Assembly (NCBI GenBank): GCA_017515635.1
Contig: JAFWFO010000035.1
Location: 1 to 64,000 of the forward strand
Reading direction: 5' to 3'
DNA: 64,000 nt
Source of the DNA: Selenomonadaceae bacterium
GTDB lineage: Bacteria > Bacillota > Negativicutes > Selenomonadales > Selenomonadaceae
This document shows, piece by piece, positions 31,791 to 40,372 of the stretch (position 1 is its first letter; each line of letters begins with the position of its first letter). Under the pieces are notes generated by a model. The model made no database searches and was not told the origin of the DNA. It saw only the letters and a list, made by a program, of their open reading frames with translations. Both the position numbers and the translations under genes were made by a program.

Positions 31791-33619
31791 TATTCAACCG
31801 TAACCGACTTCGCCAAATTGCGCGGCTTGTCAACGTCGCAACCGCGAGTTATCGCAGCGTAATATGCCAAAAGTTGCAACGGCACAACCGTCAACAACGG
31901 GATTAAAAGCTCGTCGGTTTCGGGGACAAAAATCACGTGGTCAAGATATTTTTCCAATTCCGAATCGCCTTGAGCCGCAATGCCGATAACAACCGCGTCA
32001 CGGGCTTTGACTTCCTTGATGTTCGACAAAGTTTTTTCGTAGACGCTTTTTTGAGTGGCAAGCGCGATAACCGGGACGCCTTCGACAATCAGCGCAAGTG
32101 TGCCGTGTTTGAGTTCGCCGGACGCGTAGGCCTCCGCGTGAATGTAAGAAATTTCCTTGAGCTTGAGCGCGCCTTCCAAAGCAACATCATAGTCAAGCGA
32201 ACGCCCGATATAAAAAACATCTTCGTTAAAGCCGTATTGACGTGCGAAAGTTTTAATCGGCTCCACGTCGCTTAAAGTTTCGGAAATCTGCGCGGGAATT
32301 TTTTTCAGCTGGTCAATCAGAGCGCGAATTTTTTCAGCAGACAACGTGCCGGAAATTTGAGCCATGTAAAGCGCAAGCATGAACATCAAAATTAATTGCG
32401 TGGTATAAGCTTTGGTCGACGCAACGGCAATTTCCGGCCCCGCCCAAGTGTGAATGACTTGATGAGCTTCGCGGGCAATCGAAGAGCCGACGACGTTGGT
32501 TATCGCCAAAGTTTTCGCGCCCAAACGTTTTGATTCTTTCAACGCGGCAAGAGTGTCGGAAGTTTCGCCCGATTGGCTGACGACGATAACCAAAGTTTTT
32601 TCGTCGACAATCGGATCGCGGTAACGGTATTCGCTCGCCAAATCGACTTCAACCAATTTGCGCGCAAGTTTTTCGATATAAAATTTCCCGACAAGTCCCG
32701 CGTGATAAGCCGTGCCGCACGCCACGATATAAATTTTGTCAATGCCGTCAAGAAAATCTTTCGTCCAGTTCAGCTCGTCGAGGACGATTGAGCCGCCGTC
32801 TTTGGCAATGCGCTTGCTCATTGTGTCGCGCACGGCTTTGGGTTGCTCGTTAATTTCCTTCAGCATGAAATGTTCGTAACCGCCTTTTTCGGCAGCTTCG
32901 GCGTTCCAAGTGACGTGGAAAACTTTTTTGTTGAGACGTTCGCCGCGACGGTTGAAAATTTCTACGGAATCTTTTTTGACCAGCGCAAGTTCGCCGTCGT
33001 TCAAAATAAAGGTTTCACGCGTGTGATTGATTATCGCGGGAATGTCGGACGCAATGAAATTTTCGCCTTTACCCAAACCGATGACAAGCGGATTGTCTTG
33101 CTTCGCGCAGATTAAAACGTCGGGATGATTTTTCGCCATAAACGCAAGCGAATAAGAGCCTTCGATTTTTTTCAAAACTTCGCGAACGGCTTCGACGAAA
33201 TCGCCGCGATAAAGTTCCTCAAGCAAATGCGCAACGACTTCGGTATCGGTCTCGGACGTGAACTTGTGCCCGCGTGAAATCAAATCTTCCTTGAGCGACA
33301 AATAATTTTCGATAATGCCGTTGTGCACGACGACGAAATCCCCGTGGCAATCGGTGTGCGGGTGCGCGTTGCTGTCCGAAGGCCGCCCGTGAGTTGCCCA
33401 GCGCGTGTGCCCGATACCGACCGTGCCCGCAGGTAAATTATTTTTGAGTTTGTCTTTGAGCGCGTCGAGCCTGCCGACCGACTTTTCAATAAAAACACTT
33501 TCGCCGCAATCGACGGCAATGCCCGCCGAATCGTAACCGCGATATTCAAGTTTCGTCAAGCCGTCCAAAAGAATCGGCGCGGCTTTTTTTTCACCGATAT
33601 ATCCGACAATTCCGCACAT
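31790..33619 (-). CDS. glmS: Glucosamine-6-phosphate synthase (isomerizing)
   Basis: A 609-residue amidotransferase making glucosamine 6-phosphate from fructose 6-phosphate and glutamine, the first step to peptidoglycan and LPS amino sugars. The N-terminal CGIVGYIGEKKAAPILLDGL carries the catalytic Cys2 (Cys1 after Met removal), and the two SIS isomerase domains show CGTAYHAG, SQSGETSDTLAAL, GRSLDYDVALEGALKLKEIS and the terminal DKPRNLAKSVTVE. No glmS ribozyme was recognised upstream; a promoter lies at 33678-33706. dpnC follows with overlapping stop and start. Confidence 0.97.
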   Translation of the reverse strand: MCGIVGYIGEKKAAPILLDGLTKLEYRGYDSAGIAVDCGESVFIEKSVGRLDALKDKLKNNLPAGTVGIGHTRWATHGRPSDSNAHPHTDCHGDFVVVHNGIIENYLSLKEDLISRGHKFTSETDTEVVAHLLEELYRGDFVEAVREVLKKIEGSYSLAFMAKNHPDVLICAKQDNPLVIGLGKGENFIASDIPAIINHTRETFILNDGELALVKKDSVEIFNRRGERLNKKVFHVTWNAEAAEKGGYEHFMLKEINEQPKAVRDTMSKRIAKDGGSIVLDELNWTKDFLDGIDKIYIVACGTAYHAGLVGKFYIEKLARKLVEVDLASEYRYRDPIVDEKTLVIVVSQSGETSDTLAALKESKRLGAKTLAITNVVGSSIAREAHQVIHTWAGPEIAVASTKAYTTQLILMFMLALYMAQISGTLSAEKIRALIDQLKKIPAQISETLSDVEPIKTFARQYGFNEDVFYIGRSLDYDVALEGALKLKEISYIHAEAYASGELKHGTLALIVEGVPVIALATQKSVYEKTLSNIKEVKARDAVVIGIAAQGDSELEKYLDHVIFVPETDELLIPLLTVVPLQLLAYYAAITRGCDVDKPRNLAKSVTVE

Positions 33620-33677
33620 AACAAGTCCTCCAAAAATTTATTTGTGTCACTGAATTTTTCGTGAAGCAATATCGGCG

Positions 33678-33706
33678 ATTATATCAAGGAAAGTTGCAAG
33701 CGACAA
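33678..33706 (-). promoter_or_regulatory. Predicted promoter of glmS
   Basis: Minus strand TTGTCG, 17 bases, TATAAT preceded by TGA (extended -10), about 55 bases before the ATG. Confidence 0.6.
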
Positions 33707-33774
33707 GTGACACGCGCAAAAAGTTTTTGTCGGAACCGCAATGAAATTTTTCGGCAAGTGCACATCATTGAACA

Positions 33775-33803
33775 TTGTCAGGACGATTTTTTTTGCTATA
33801 ATT
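33775..33803 (+). promoter_or_regulatory. Predicted promoter of the ATPase-domain symporter gene
   Basis: TTGTCA, 17 bases, TATAAT. Transcription would start near 33810, only a few bases before the ribosome binding site. Confidence 0.65.
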
Positions 33804-33813
33804 CGGCGCGAGG

Positions 33814-35390
33814 TGATTTTTACGAAACTTTCAAACCAAAATATCGCGACCGTCATGGAAGCAATCAAGAACTTTTTTGACTCCGTGAACGTGCCGCGTA
33901 AAGATAAGCTCAAGATTTGCCTTTTGCTGGAAGATTCGTTGATTCAGTGTCAAGAAAAATTCGGCGAGGATCAAGAATTTACTTTCGTAACGAAAAAATG
34001 GCTCGGAACGCCGCGCATTTCGATAAAAATCAAAGGCAGACCGTTCAATCCGCTCGAATATGACGACGAAGGAATTTTTTCGGAAAATATCCTGCACGAT
34101 CTTTTGAGTTACGAAAAAGCGCGGGTAATTTATCGTTACGAAGGCGGTTGCAACGAAATAATTGCGCTTTCGCCACGCGAAATAAAAAATTTAAAAATTC
34201 CCGGCGGCTCAAGCACGCTTGCAATTCTGTTGGCGATAATTTTTGCGGCGATTATCGGGAATTTTTCCGCCGGAACGCAAAATTTAATCGTAACAATCAT
34301 CACGCCGATACTGAATACACTTTTCGGCGCGCTTATCGCGGTAAGTATCCCGCTGGTTTTTATTTCGATTGTGGCGAGTATCTGCGCGATGGAAAATGTG
34401 GCGACGGTCAACGAAGTCGGGACGAAACTTTTGTTCAGGTTTTTCAAAATCGTGTCGTTTATCACCGTCGTGACGATTGCCGTCAGTGAAATTTTTTTCC
34501 CCGTGGTGAATTTCAGCTTCGACGGGCAAATTTTATCGTCAAACACCGGCGAAACGTCAAAAATTTTAGATTCAATAGTATTGATTGTGCCGCAAAATTT
34601 CATTGAGCCGTTCTTGAAAGGAAATATCCTGCAAATTGTCGTTTTGGCGATACTTTTGGGCATTTGCGTGACGATTTTGGGCGACCGCGTCAGCGAATTC
34701 AAAAAAGTAATCGCGGACAGCAAGCAAATTATTTTTAAAATGGTCTCGCTCGTACTGAAAATTATTCCGCTGATAATTTTCTTGAGCATCGTGAAGACAA
34801 TTTTGGTTTATTCGCTCGACGAAATTTTTACGCTGTGGAAAATCGTTGCGGCGCAATATCTTGCGTTCGCGATAATTCCTGCGGCAATGCTTTTGTGGAT
34901 TTCGTTTAAACACGGCGTAAACATTCGGGACTTCCTGCGCGAAATTTATCCCGCGTGCCTGATTACTTTCACGACATCAAGCGGAAGCGCGTCAATGCCG
35001 CTGAACATTGAGATTTGCAAGAAAAAATTCGGCGTCAACGAAAACCTGTGCGACTTTTACATTCCGTTATCGCACGCGCTGTGTCCGATACCTTTGACAA
35101 TCGGGATAATTGTTCACTTATTTTTCGCGGCGGAATTTTCGGGCGTCGAAATGACGATTTTGCAACTGATAGTCGTCGCATTTTTTTCCGTGCAGTTCGC
35201 ACTTTCGACACCAAATGAAAACGGCGGGATAATCGCGACGATGATGCTTTTGTTGGCTGAATTCGGACTTTCTGCGGACTCAATCGGTCTGATAATAGCG
35301 GCGAACATTTTTGTCGTGAATATTTCCGGCGTGGTCGGCATAATCGTCCGCGATTGTGATTTATATGATATGTCGCGAACGAAAAATTGA
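33814..35390 (+). CDS. Dicarboxylate/amino acid:cation symporter with N-terminal GHKL-like domain
   Basis: The C-terminal 400 residues are a GltP/DctA-type symporter: FGALIAVSIPLVFISIVAS, TFTTSSGSASMPLNIE (the S-S-x-S-A-S-M-P substrate hairpin) and a late TPNENGG. The N-terminal 130 residues are soluble and resemble an RsbW-like ATPase fold (KLKICLLLEDSLIQ, ISIKIKGRPFNPLEY), probably degenerate. The start is uncertain: the GTG at 33814 lies in GAGGTG, while ACG at 33823 sits where ATG stands in the similar GAGGTGATTTTATG site of the gene at 48423. An ACG start is possible. Confidence 0.8.
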
Positions 35391-35451
35391 AAAAAGCCCC
35401 GATGAATCAATTAAAAATTATTTTGGCGAGTTTATAATTCCAAATTCCAAA

Positions 35452-35482
35452 TTGAAAAAAGCCCGTCCAGTTGACGAGCTTT
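35452..35482 (-). terminator. Terminator after rpsT
   Basis: Minus strand AAGCTCGTC-AACTG-GACGGGCTT followed by TTTTC. Confidence 0.7.
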
Positions 35483-35490
35483 GAAAAAAT

Positions 35491-35757
35491 TTAAGCCGAA
35501 ACCGCGTTGACTTTCAGCGCGAGTTTTGATTTCTTGCGTGCAGCCGCGTTTTTGTGAATCGTGTTGTTCGCCGCCGCCTGATCGATGGCTTTTTGAGCTG
35601 CGGGGAGCAATTCTTTCGCTTTTGAAGCGTCGCCAGCCGCGATTGCCGCCAAGACGAGTTTTTGTGCTCTCTTCATGCGAATTTTTTCGGATACGTTGCG
35701 AGCACGGCGTTTCGCGTCGATTCTCATGCTTTTGATTGAAGATTTAATGTTCGGCAA
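35491..35757 (-). CDS. rpsT: 30S ribosomal protein S20
   Basis: An 88-residue basic protein: PNIKSSIKSMRIDAKRRARN at the start, AAADQ-type AIDQAAANNTIHKNAAARKKSKLA near the end, as in S20, which binds 16S rRNA in the small subunit. The initiation codon is TTG, 8 bases after AAGGAGG; S20 commonly uses TTG or other weak starts. It has its own promoter at 35797-35825 and a terminator, so it is monocistronic. Confidence 0.97.
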   Translation of the reverse strand: MPNIKSSIKSMRIDAKRRARNVSEKIRMKRAQKLVLAAIAAGDASKAKELLPAAQKAIDQAAANNTIHKNAAARKKSKLALKVNAVSA

Positions 35758-35796
35758 ATGCGTGACCTCCTTAAAAAATTTTTTTACAGCTGTGGA

Positions 35797-35825
35797 AGTT
35801 TAGCACAGGACGCGGCAAATTGCAA
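35797..35825 (-). promoter_or_regulatory. Predicted promoter of rpsT
   Basis: Minus strand TTGCAA, 17 bases, TAAACT, about 35 bases before the start. Confidence 0.6.
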
Positions 35826-35832
35826 GCGAAAT

Positions 35833-36648
35833 TCACGGCAGGACGGCGGAAATTGTATCGGCGTCGGTGAACGTGACGGGCGCAAGCAACATGTAAGCCG
35901 AGATTATCAACAGCGCGACGAACAATCCCGCGAAAATGTTTCTCTTGAGCCGCAGGTCTTTGCCGAGCGAGTCAAAATCTTCCGTGCGAGTCTTGACGGT
36001 AAAAAATATCGTTGCCGCCAAAAGCAAAATTTCAGCCAGTGCCGTCAAAAAAATTTTGTCACGGTGCCAAATTTTGAACTCAACGCGCATGTGTTTATCC
36101 GTGCCGCTCAAAAGCGACGGAGCTAAATTCCACGTCAAAACTTTCCGGGCGGCGTCAATTTTGTCCGCGTTGTGATTTTCGGCGGCGTGCGGCAACTCAA
36201 TCGTCAAATCGAAAGTTACCTGCGACAAAACGCTTTGCACGGCGGCGGCTTCACTCGGCGAAAAACTTTGATCGCCCGACGAAATAAAATCGAAATTGTA
36301 CGAGTCGAAGAACCAGCCCTTGCGTTGACGAATGCCCGCGCATTTATCTTTGTGCGCCGCGAAGAGCGAAAAATTTTCTGCCGCAAAACTTTCGACGCTC
36401 GGATAATTGACGCGAACTTCAAAGCCGCTCATGTTATTTTCCGCGACGGGCGAAATTTCCGCGTTCGGATTATGCGCGAAATTTTCTTTGAACGATTCAA
36501 TTTGCTCGGCAAGAAGCGGGACGCCGATAAATTTGTCGCGCATGTAAACTTTTCCGTCGTCCGTGATAATCAGCGTCGAATTGCCTTGAAAACAACCCGC
36601 GCAGGTTACGCAGAAAAAAATCGTCGCGAACACAAAAAATTTTTTCAT
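35833..36648 (-). CDS. LppM-like membrane lipoprotein, copy 1
   Basis: A 271-residue lipoprotein. Signal peptide VFATIFFCVTCAGC ends in a lipobox with the modified Cys near position 19. The globular part begins STLIITDDGKVYMRDKF, a pattern like that in LppM/DUF3153 proteins, and the C-terminus has two membrane segments (FLTALAEILLLAATIFFTV and IFAGLFVALLIISAYMLLAPVTF). The gene upstream is a paralogue of the same architecture, about 40 percent similar by eye. ATG after GGAGCGACG. Function unknown; LppM itself is implicated in envelope polymer handling in mycobacteria. Confidence 0.78.
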   Translation of the reverse strand: MKKFFVFATIFFCVTCAGCFQGNSTLIITDDGKVYMRDKFIGVPLLAEQIESFKENFAHNPNAEISPVAENNMSGFEVRVNYPSVESFAAENFSLFAAHKDKCAGIRQRKGWFFDSYNFDFISSGDQSFSPSEAAAVQSVLSQVTFDLTIELPHAAENHNADKIDAARKVLTWNLAPSLLSGTDKHMRVEFKIWHRDKIFLTALAEILLLAATIFFTVKTRTEDFDSLGKDLRLKRNIFAGLFVALLIISAYMLLAPVTFTDADTISAVLP

Positions 36649-36686
36649 CGGCGTCGCTCCTTCGTTCGTTCAAATTGCAAGATGCT

Positions 36687-37502
36687 TTATTTTATGGTTT
36701 GCGAAATTGTATCGGCGGGCGTGAACGTAACCGGCGCATAACCCAAGAACAGGAAGGCTATCAGCAACACGACGAACAATCCGAAGCAAATGTTGCGTTT
36801 TTTGGTAATGCTCGCCGCAATTTCTTCGTTCGCCGCAGATTTTATTTTATCGTTGAAATTTATTCCCGCGACAAAAAGCGCAATCATAATTGCCAAAACG
36901 ATGTAAATGCGTGTGGTGTGCCAAATTTTGAACGTGAATTGCACGGGGACTTCTTTTCCTTCGCCCAATCCGATGTCCAAATTCCAACTCAGCTCTTTTT
37001 GAGCGGGGTCGATGGGGTAGGAGTTGGTTTTTTCTGCCGAGTGCGGCAATTTGACCGACACATTGACGAAACCTGCACTGATCGCCGATTTCATTTTTTC
37101 GGCTTCTTCGGGCGAAAGATTCGGATTAATTTCCGCAATCAGGTCGAAATTGTACGTGTCGCACAAAAGCCCCTTGTGTTGCTGAATTCCGGCGCATTTT
37201 CCTTCACGGGCGGAGAAGAATGTAAATTTTTCCGCCGCGAAAGCTTCAATGCTCGGATATTTTACGTCGATTTCGTAGCCGCTCACATTCTCTTCGGTTA
37301 CGGGCGTGATTTTTGCGTCGGGATTGTTCGCGAATTTGTTTTTGAGTTCTTCAATCTTGGCAGCCCCTTCCGGAGGCGCGACAAATTTGTTGTGCATTGA
37401 AACTTTGCCGTCTTCGGAAATTGTCAGCGTCGTTTCGATGTTCATGCACCCCGTGCACGCCACGCAAAGCAGAAGGAACGCGAGCAAAACCAGTTTCCGC
37501 AT
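36687..37502 (-). CDS. LppM-like membrane lipoprotein, copy 2
   Basis: A 271-residue paralogue of the gene at 35833. Signal peptide LVLLAFLLLCVACTGC with lipobox cysteine, then MNIETTLTISEDGKVSMHNKF, a matching middle (GYEIDVKYPSIEAFAAEKFTFFSAREGKCAGIQQ against GFEVRVNYPSVESFAAENFSLF), and two C-terminal membrane helices. The identical length and conserved shape show a tandem duplication that has diverged. GGAGGG lies 8 bases before the ATG at 37502. The pair is probably an operon. Both proteins would be anchored outside the cytoplasmic membrane. Confidence 0.78.
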   Translation of the reverse strand: MRKLVLLAFLLLCVACTGCMNIETTLTISEDGKVSMHNKFVAPPEGAAKIEELKNKFANNPDAKITPVTEENVSGYEIDVKYPSIEAFAAEKFTFFSAREGKCAGIQQHKGLLCDTYNFDLIAEINPNLSPEEAEKMKSAISAGFVNVSVKLPHSAEKTNSYPIDPAQKELSWNLDIGLGEGKEVPVQFTFKIWHTTRIYIVLAIMIALFVAGINFNDKIKSAANEEIAASITKKRNICFGLFVVLLIAFLFLGYAPVTFTPADTISQTIK

Positions 37503-37533
37503 GTTGAAACCCTCCAAGCAAAAAATATAAAAC

Positions 37534-39012
37534 TCAAGCTCTTGACGAGCCGACTTTGTCGAACGTCGCTTGAATATCTTTATCGGGTTCCGAGTCGAGC
37601 TTGCTGACAATCCAAATTGCAAGCAGTGCGAAAATAAATCCGGGAACAATTTCATACAGCCCGAAAAGCTCAAATTGTTTCCACACAAGCACAGTCACTC
37701 CGCCGACGATAATTCCCGCGATAACTCCGCGCCGTGTCGTGCGTTTCCAAAACAGACTCATCAACACGACGGGGCCGAACGCCGCGCCGAAGCCCGCCCA
37801 AGCGTAAGCAACCATGTCGAGAATGAAACTGTCGGGATTGAAGCCGAGGAACACCGCGATTGACGCGATAATCAAAACCGACGCCCGCGAAATCCAAACC
37901 AGTTCCGTTTGATTGGCGTCTTTACGGAGCAAAGTTTTGTAAAAATCCTGCGCGAAGGCCGACGCCGCAACCAAAAGTTGTGACGAGGCAGTTGACATTA
38001 TCGCCGCCAAAACCGCGCTCAAAACCAAACCCGCAATTATCGGCGGGAAAAGCTGATTCGTCATCACGAGGAAGACAGTTTCGGAATTCGTGCCCTCAAG
38101 CGGCGTGGACAAGTAAACCGTGCCGACCATGCCGACCGCGACAGCCGCCGCCAAACTCAAAATAACCCACGTCATTGCGATATGCGTTGCCTGCGGAATT
38201 TCTTTCGTCGACTTTATCGCCATGAATCTAACCAAAATGTGCGGTTGACCGAAATAGCCGATGCCCCACGCCAAAAGCGAAATTAATTCAATCGCGCCGA
38301 GTGTCGTGCCGTCCGGTTTCAGGAACGGTTCAAACAACGTCGATTTGTATTCGGAAATTGCGCTGATTGTGTCGCCGAATCCGCCCAAACTCATTGCCGC
38401 GCAGATTGGCACAAGCAAAATCGCGAAAAACATCATCACGCCTTGAATAAAATCTGTGCGACTGACTGCCAGAAATCCACCGATTAAAGTGTAAAAAACG
38501 ACCGAGCCGGCTCCGAGAAAAATTGCGTATTGGAACGGCAGACCGAAGACCGTTTCAAAAAGTTTTCCAGCCGCAACAAATCCGCTTGACGTGTACAGAA
38601 TAAAAAATATCAGAATGAAAATTGCGGGGACGATTCGCAAAAGTCCGCTTGTGTCCTTGTAACGGTTCTGCAAAAATTCGGGGAGCGTCAACGCGTTGCC
38701 CGCCAGTTCCGTGTATTGACGGAGTCGCGCCGCAACAAAATGCCAGTTCGCCCACGTGCCGATAGCAATGCCGACGGCGATCCAGCCCGCGTTCAAGCCC
38801 GCAAGATACGCGAAACCCGGCACGCCCATAAGCATCCAGCCGCTCATGTCGGAGGCTTCCGCGCTCAACGACGTAACCCACGCACCGAGTTTGCGGTTGC
38901 CCAAAAAATAATCGCTCATGTTTTTCGTGCGGCGGTAGTAGTAAACGCCAATCGCCATCATCAGCCCGATATACAGGACAAACGTGTTGATAATTATGAT
39001 GTCGTTTGTCAA
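37534..39012 (-). CDS. putP: Sodium/proline symporter
   Basis: A 492-residue sodium:solute symporter with about 13 membrane segments. Family motifs of PutP are visible: YFLGNRKLGAWVTSLSAEASDMSGWMLMGVPG in the N-terminal third, TLIGGFLAVSRTDFIQGVMMFFAI (the SSF signature region), and SSQLLVAASAFAQDFYK. Imports proline with Na+. TTG start at 39012, 8 bases after AAGGAGAG. Divergent from nagA. Confidence 0.9.
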   Translation of the reverse strand: MTNDIIIINTFVLYIGLMMAIGVYYYRRTKNMSDYFLGNRKLGAWVTSLSAEASDMSGWMLMGVPGFAYLAGLNAGWIAVGIAIGTWANWHFVAARLRQYTELAGNALTLPEFLQNRYKDTSGLLRIVPAIFILIFFILYTSSGFVAAGKLFETVFGLPFQYAIFLGAGSVVFYTLIGGFLAVSRTDFIQGVMMFFAILLVPICAAMSLGGFGDTISAISEYKSTLFEPFLKPDGTTLGAIELISLLAWGIGYFGQPHILVRFMAIKSTKEIPQATHIAMTWVILSLAAAVAVGMVGTVYLSTPLEGTNSETVFLVMTNQLFPPIIAGLVLSAVLAAIMSTASSQLLVAASAFAQDFYKTLLRKDANQTELVWISRASVLIIASIAVFLGFNPDSFILDMVAYAWAGFGAAFGPVVLMSLFWKRTTRRGVIAGIIVGGVTVLVWKQFELFGLYEIVPGFIFALLAIWIVSKLDSEPDKDIQATFDKVGSSRA

Positions 39013-39087
39013 AAGATCATCTCTCCTTTCGTAACGGCGATATTATATCCGTGAAGGAGCTTTTCTGCAACGTTCGGGGCGTCGACG

Positions 39088-39096
39088 TGATATAAT
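39088..39096 (+). promoter_or_regulatory. Extended -10 promoter of nagA
   Basis: TGATATAAT about 30 bases before the ATG; no convincing -35. Confidence 0.5.
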
Positions 39097-39125
39097 CGGC
39101 AAAAATTTTTCGGAGGGAATTTTTA

Positions 39126-40259
39126 ATGACGAGCATTGTAAACGGGCGATTGATTTTACCCGACGACGACGGAAATTTTAAAATCTGCGAAGGAAAAGTT
39201 TTGAACTTCGACGAGAAAATTTTTTCGATAAGCGATTCGGTCGACGGCGAAATTTTCGACGCGGAAAATGATTTCGTTGCGCCCGGATTTATCAACGTGC
39301 ACATTCACGGCTGCGCGGGAGCCGACACAATGGACGACGATTTAAACGCGTTGAAAACCATGCGCGAATTTTTACCGACTTCAGGCGTCACAAGTTTTTT
39401 GCCGACGACTATGACAATGCCGCTTGAAAAAATTTCCGCCGCACTCGAAAGAATTCGTCGCGAACAGAAAATTTCTCACGGGGCAAAAATTATCGGCGCA
39501 CATCTCGAAGGTCCTTTTATCAGCAAAAAATTCAAAGGCGCGCAGGCTGAAGAAAACATTATCCCAGCCGATTTCGCGTTCGTCGAAAAATTTGCGGACG
39601 TGATTAAAATCGTCACCGTCGCGCCCGAAGAAATTTCGTTCGACTTTATTGATCGTTGTCGCAAAAAAAATATCGTCGTGTCAATCGGGCACAGCGCGGC
39701 GACTTACGAAATTGCACGGGCGGCGATTGAGCGCGGAGCCAAACACATCACGCACCTTTTCAACGCTCAAAGTCCGTTGCACCACAGAAAACCCGGCGTT
39801 GTCGGGGCGGCTCTCGATTCGGACGCGGTGGTTGAAATTATCGCCGACAATGTTCACGTTCACCCCGTCGCTCAACGGCTTGCAAAAAAAATTAAGCCGC
39901 GCAGTCAAATCGTTTTGATAACGGATTCGATGCGGGCTTGCGGTTTCGGTGACGGAATCAGCGAACTCGGCGGTCAAAAAGTTTTCGTCAACGGAAATTT
40001 TGCCACTTTGGCGGACGGGACACTTGTCGGCTCCGTCGCCACGTTAAATAATGTGCTGAAAAATTTCTGCGCGAACACGGGGCTTGACGTTGCGTCGGGC
40101 GTCGAACTCGTGACGAAAAATCCCGCCGTTGAGCTGAAAATTTTTGACAGTTTCGGAAGTCTCGAAGTCGGGAAATCTGCCGACATTACAATTTTCGACG
40201 ACGATTTTAACGTCAAAGAAACTTTTATCGACGGCGCAAAATACGTGACGCAACAGTAA
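39126..40259 (+). CDS. nagA: N-acetylglucosamine-6-phosphate deacetylase
   Basis: A 377-residue amidohydrolase that removes the acetyl group from GlcNAc-6-P, feeding amino sugars into glycolysis or reuse by GlmS products. Motifs: APGFINVHIHG (metal His), GAHLEGPF (metal Glu), VSIGHSAA, THLFNAQSPLHHRKPGVVGA and ITDSMRACGFGDG (catalytic Asp). Start ATG after GGAGGG. No nagB is in the window. The gene stop is followed within a few bases by the composite hairpin repeat. Confidence 0.95.
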   Translation: MTSIVNGRLILPDDDGNFKICEGKVLNFDEKIFSISDSVDGEIFDAENDFVAPGFINVHIHGCAGADTMDDDLNALKTMREFLPTSGVTSFLPTTMTMPLEKISAALERIRREQKISHGAKIIGAHLEGPFISKKFKGAQAEENIIPADFAFVEKFADVIKIVTVAPEEISFDFIDRCRKKNIVVSIGHSAATYEIARAAIERGAKHITHLFNAQSPLHHRKPGVVGAALDSDAVVEIIADNVHVHPVAQRLAKKIKPRSQIVLITDSMRACGFGDGISELGGQKVFVNGNFATLADGTLVGSVATLNNVLKNFCANTGLDVASGVELVTKNPAVELKIFDSFGSLEVGKSADITIFDDDFNVKETFIDGAKYVTQQ

Positions 40260-40263
40260 TTCC

Positions 40264-40369
40264 GGCCGTCATGGATGACGGCCGCTCCGCCTGTCGCATT
40301 TCGCGTGACGCGAAATACCGCAGGCGCAGTTTTCTTTGGTTACTTTCTTTTGCTGCCAAAAGAAAGTAA
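40264..40369 (+). repeat. Three-hairpin intergenic element, copy A
   Basis: Hairpin 1: GGCCGTCAT/ATGACGGCC. Hairpin 2: outer stem CGCCTG/CAGGCG around inner GCATTTCGCGTGACGCGAAAT. Hairpin 3: TTACTTTCTTTTG/CAAAAGAAAGTAA. The same three hairpins, in the same order, occur on the minus strand at 55150-55318 with different stem bases that keep pairing. It lies tail-to-tail between nagA and rsmB and could also act as a terminator. Confidence 0.8.
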
Positions 40370-40372
40370 CAT

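Noticed and set aside
33620-33740. Possible glmS ribozyme upstream of glmS
   Set aside because: The leader is short and lacks the conserved ribozyme core; a plain promoter is present instead.
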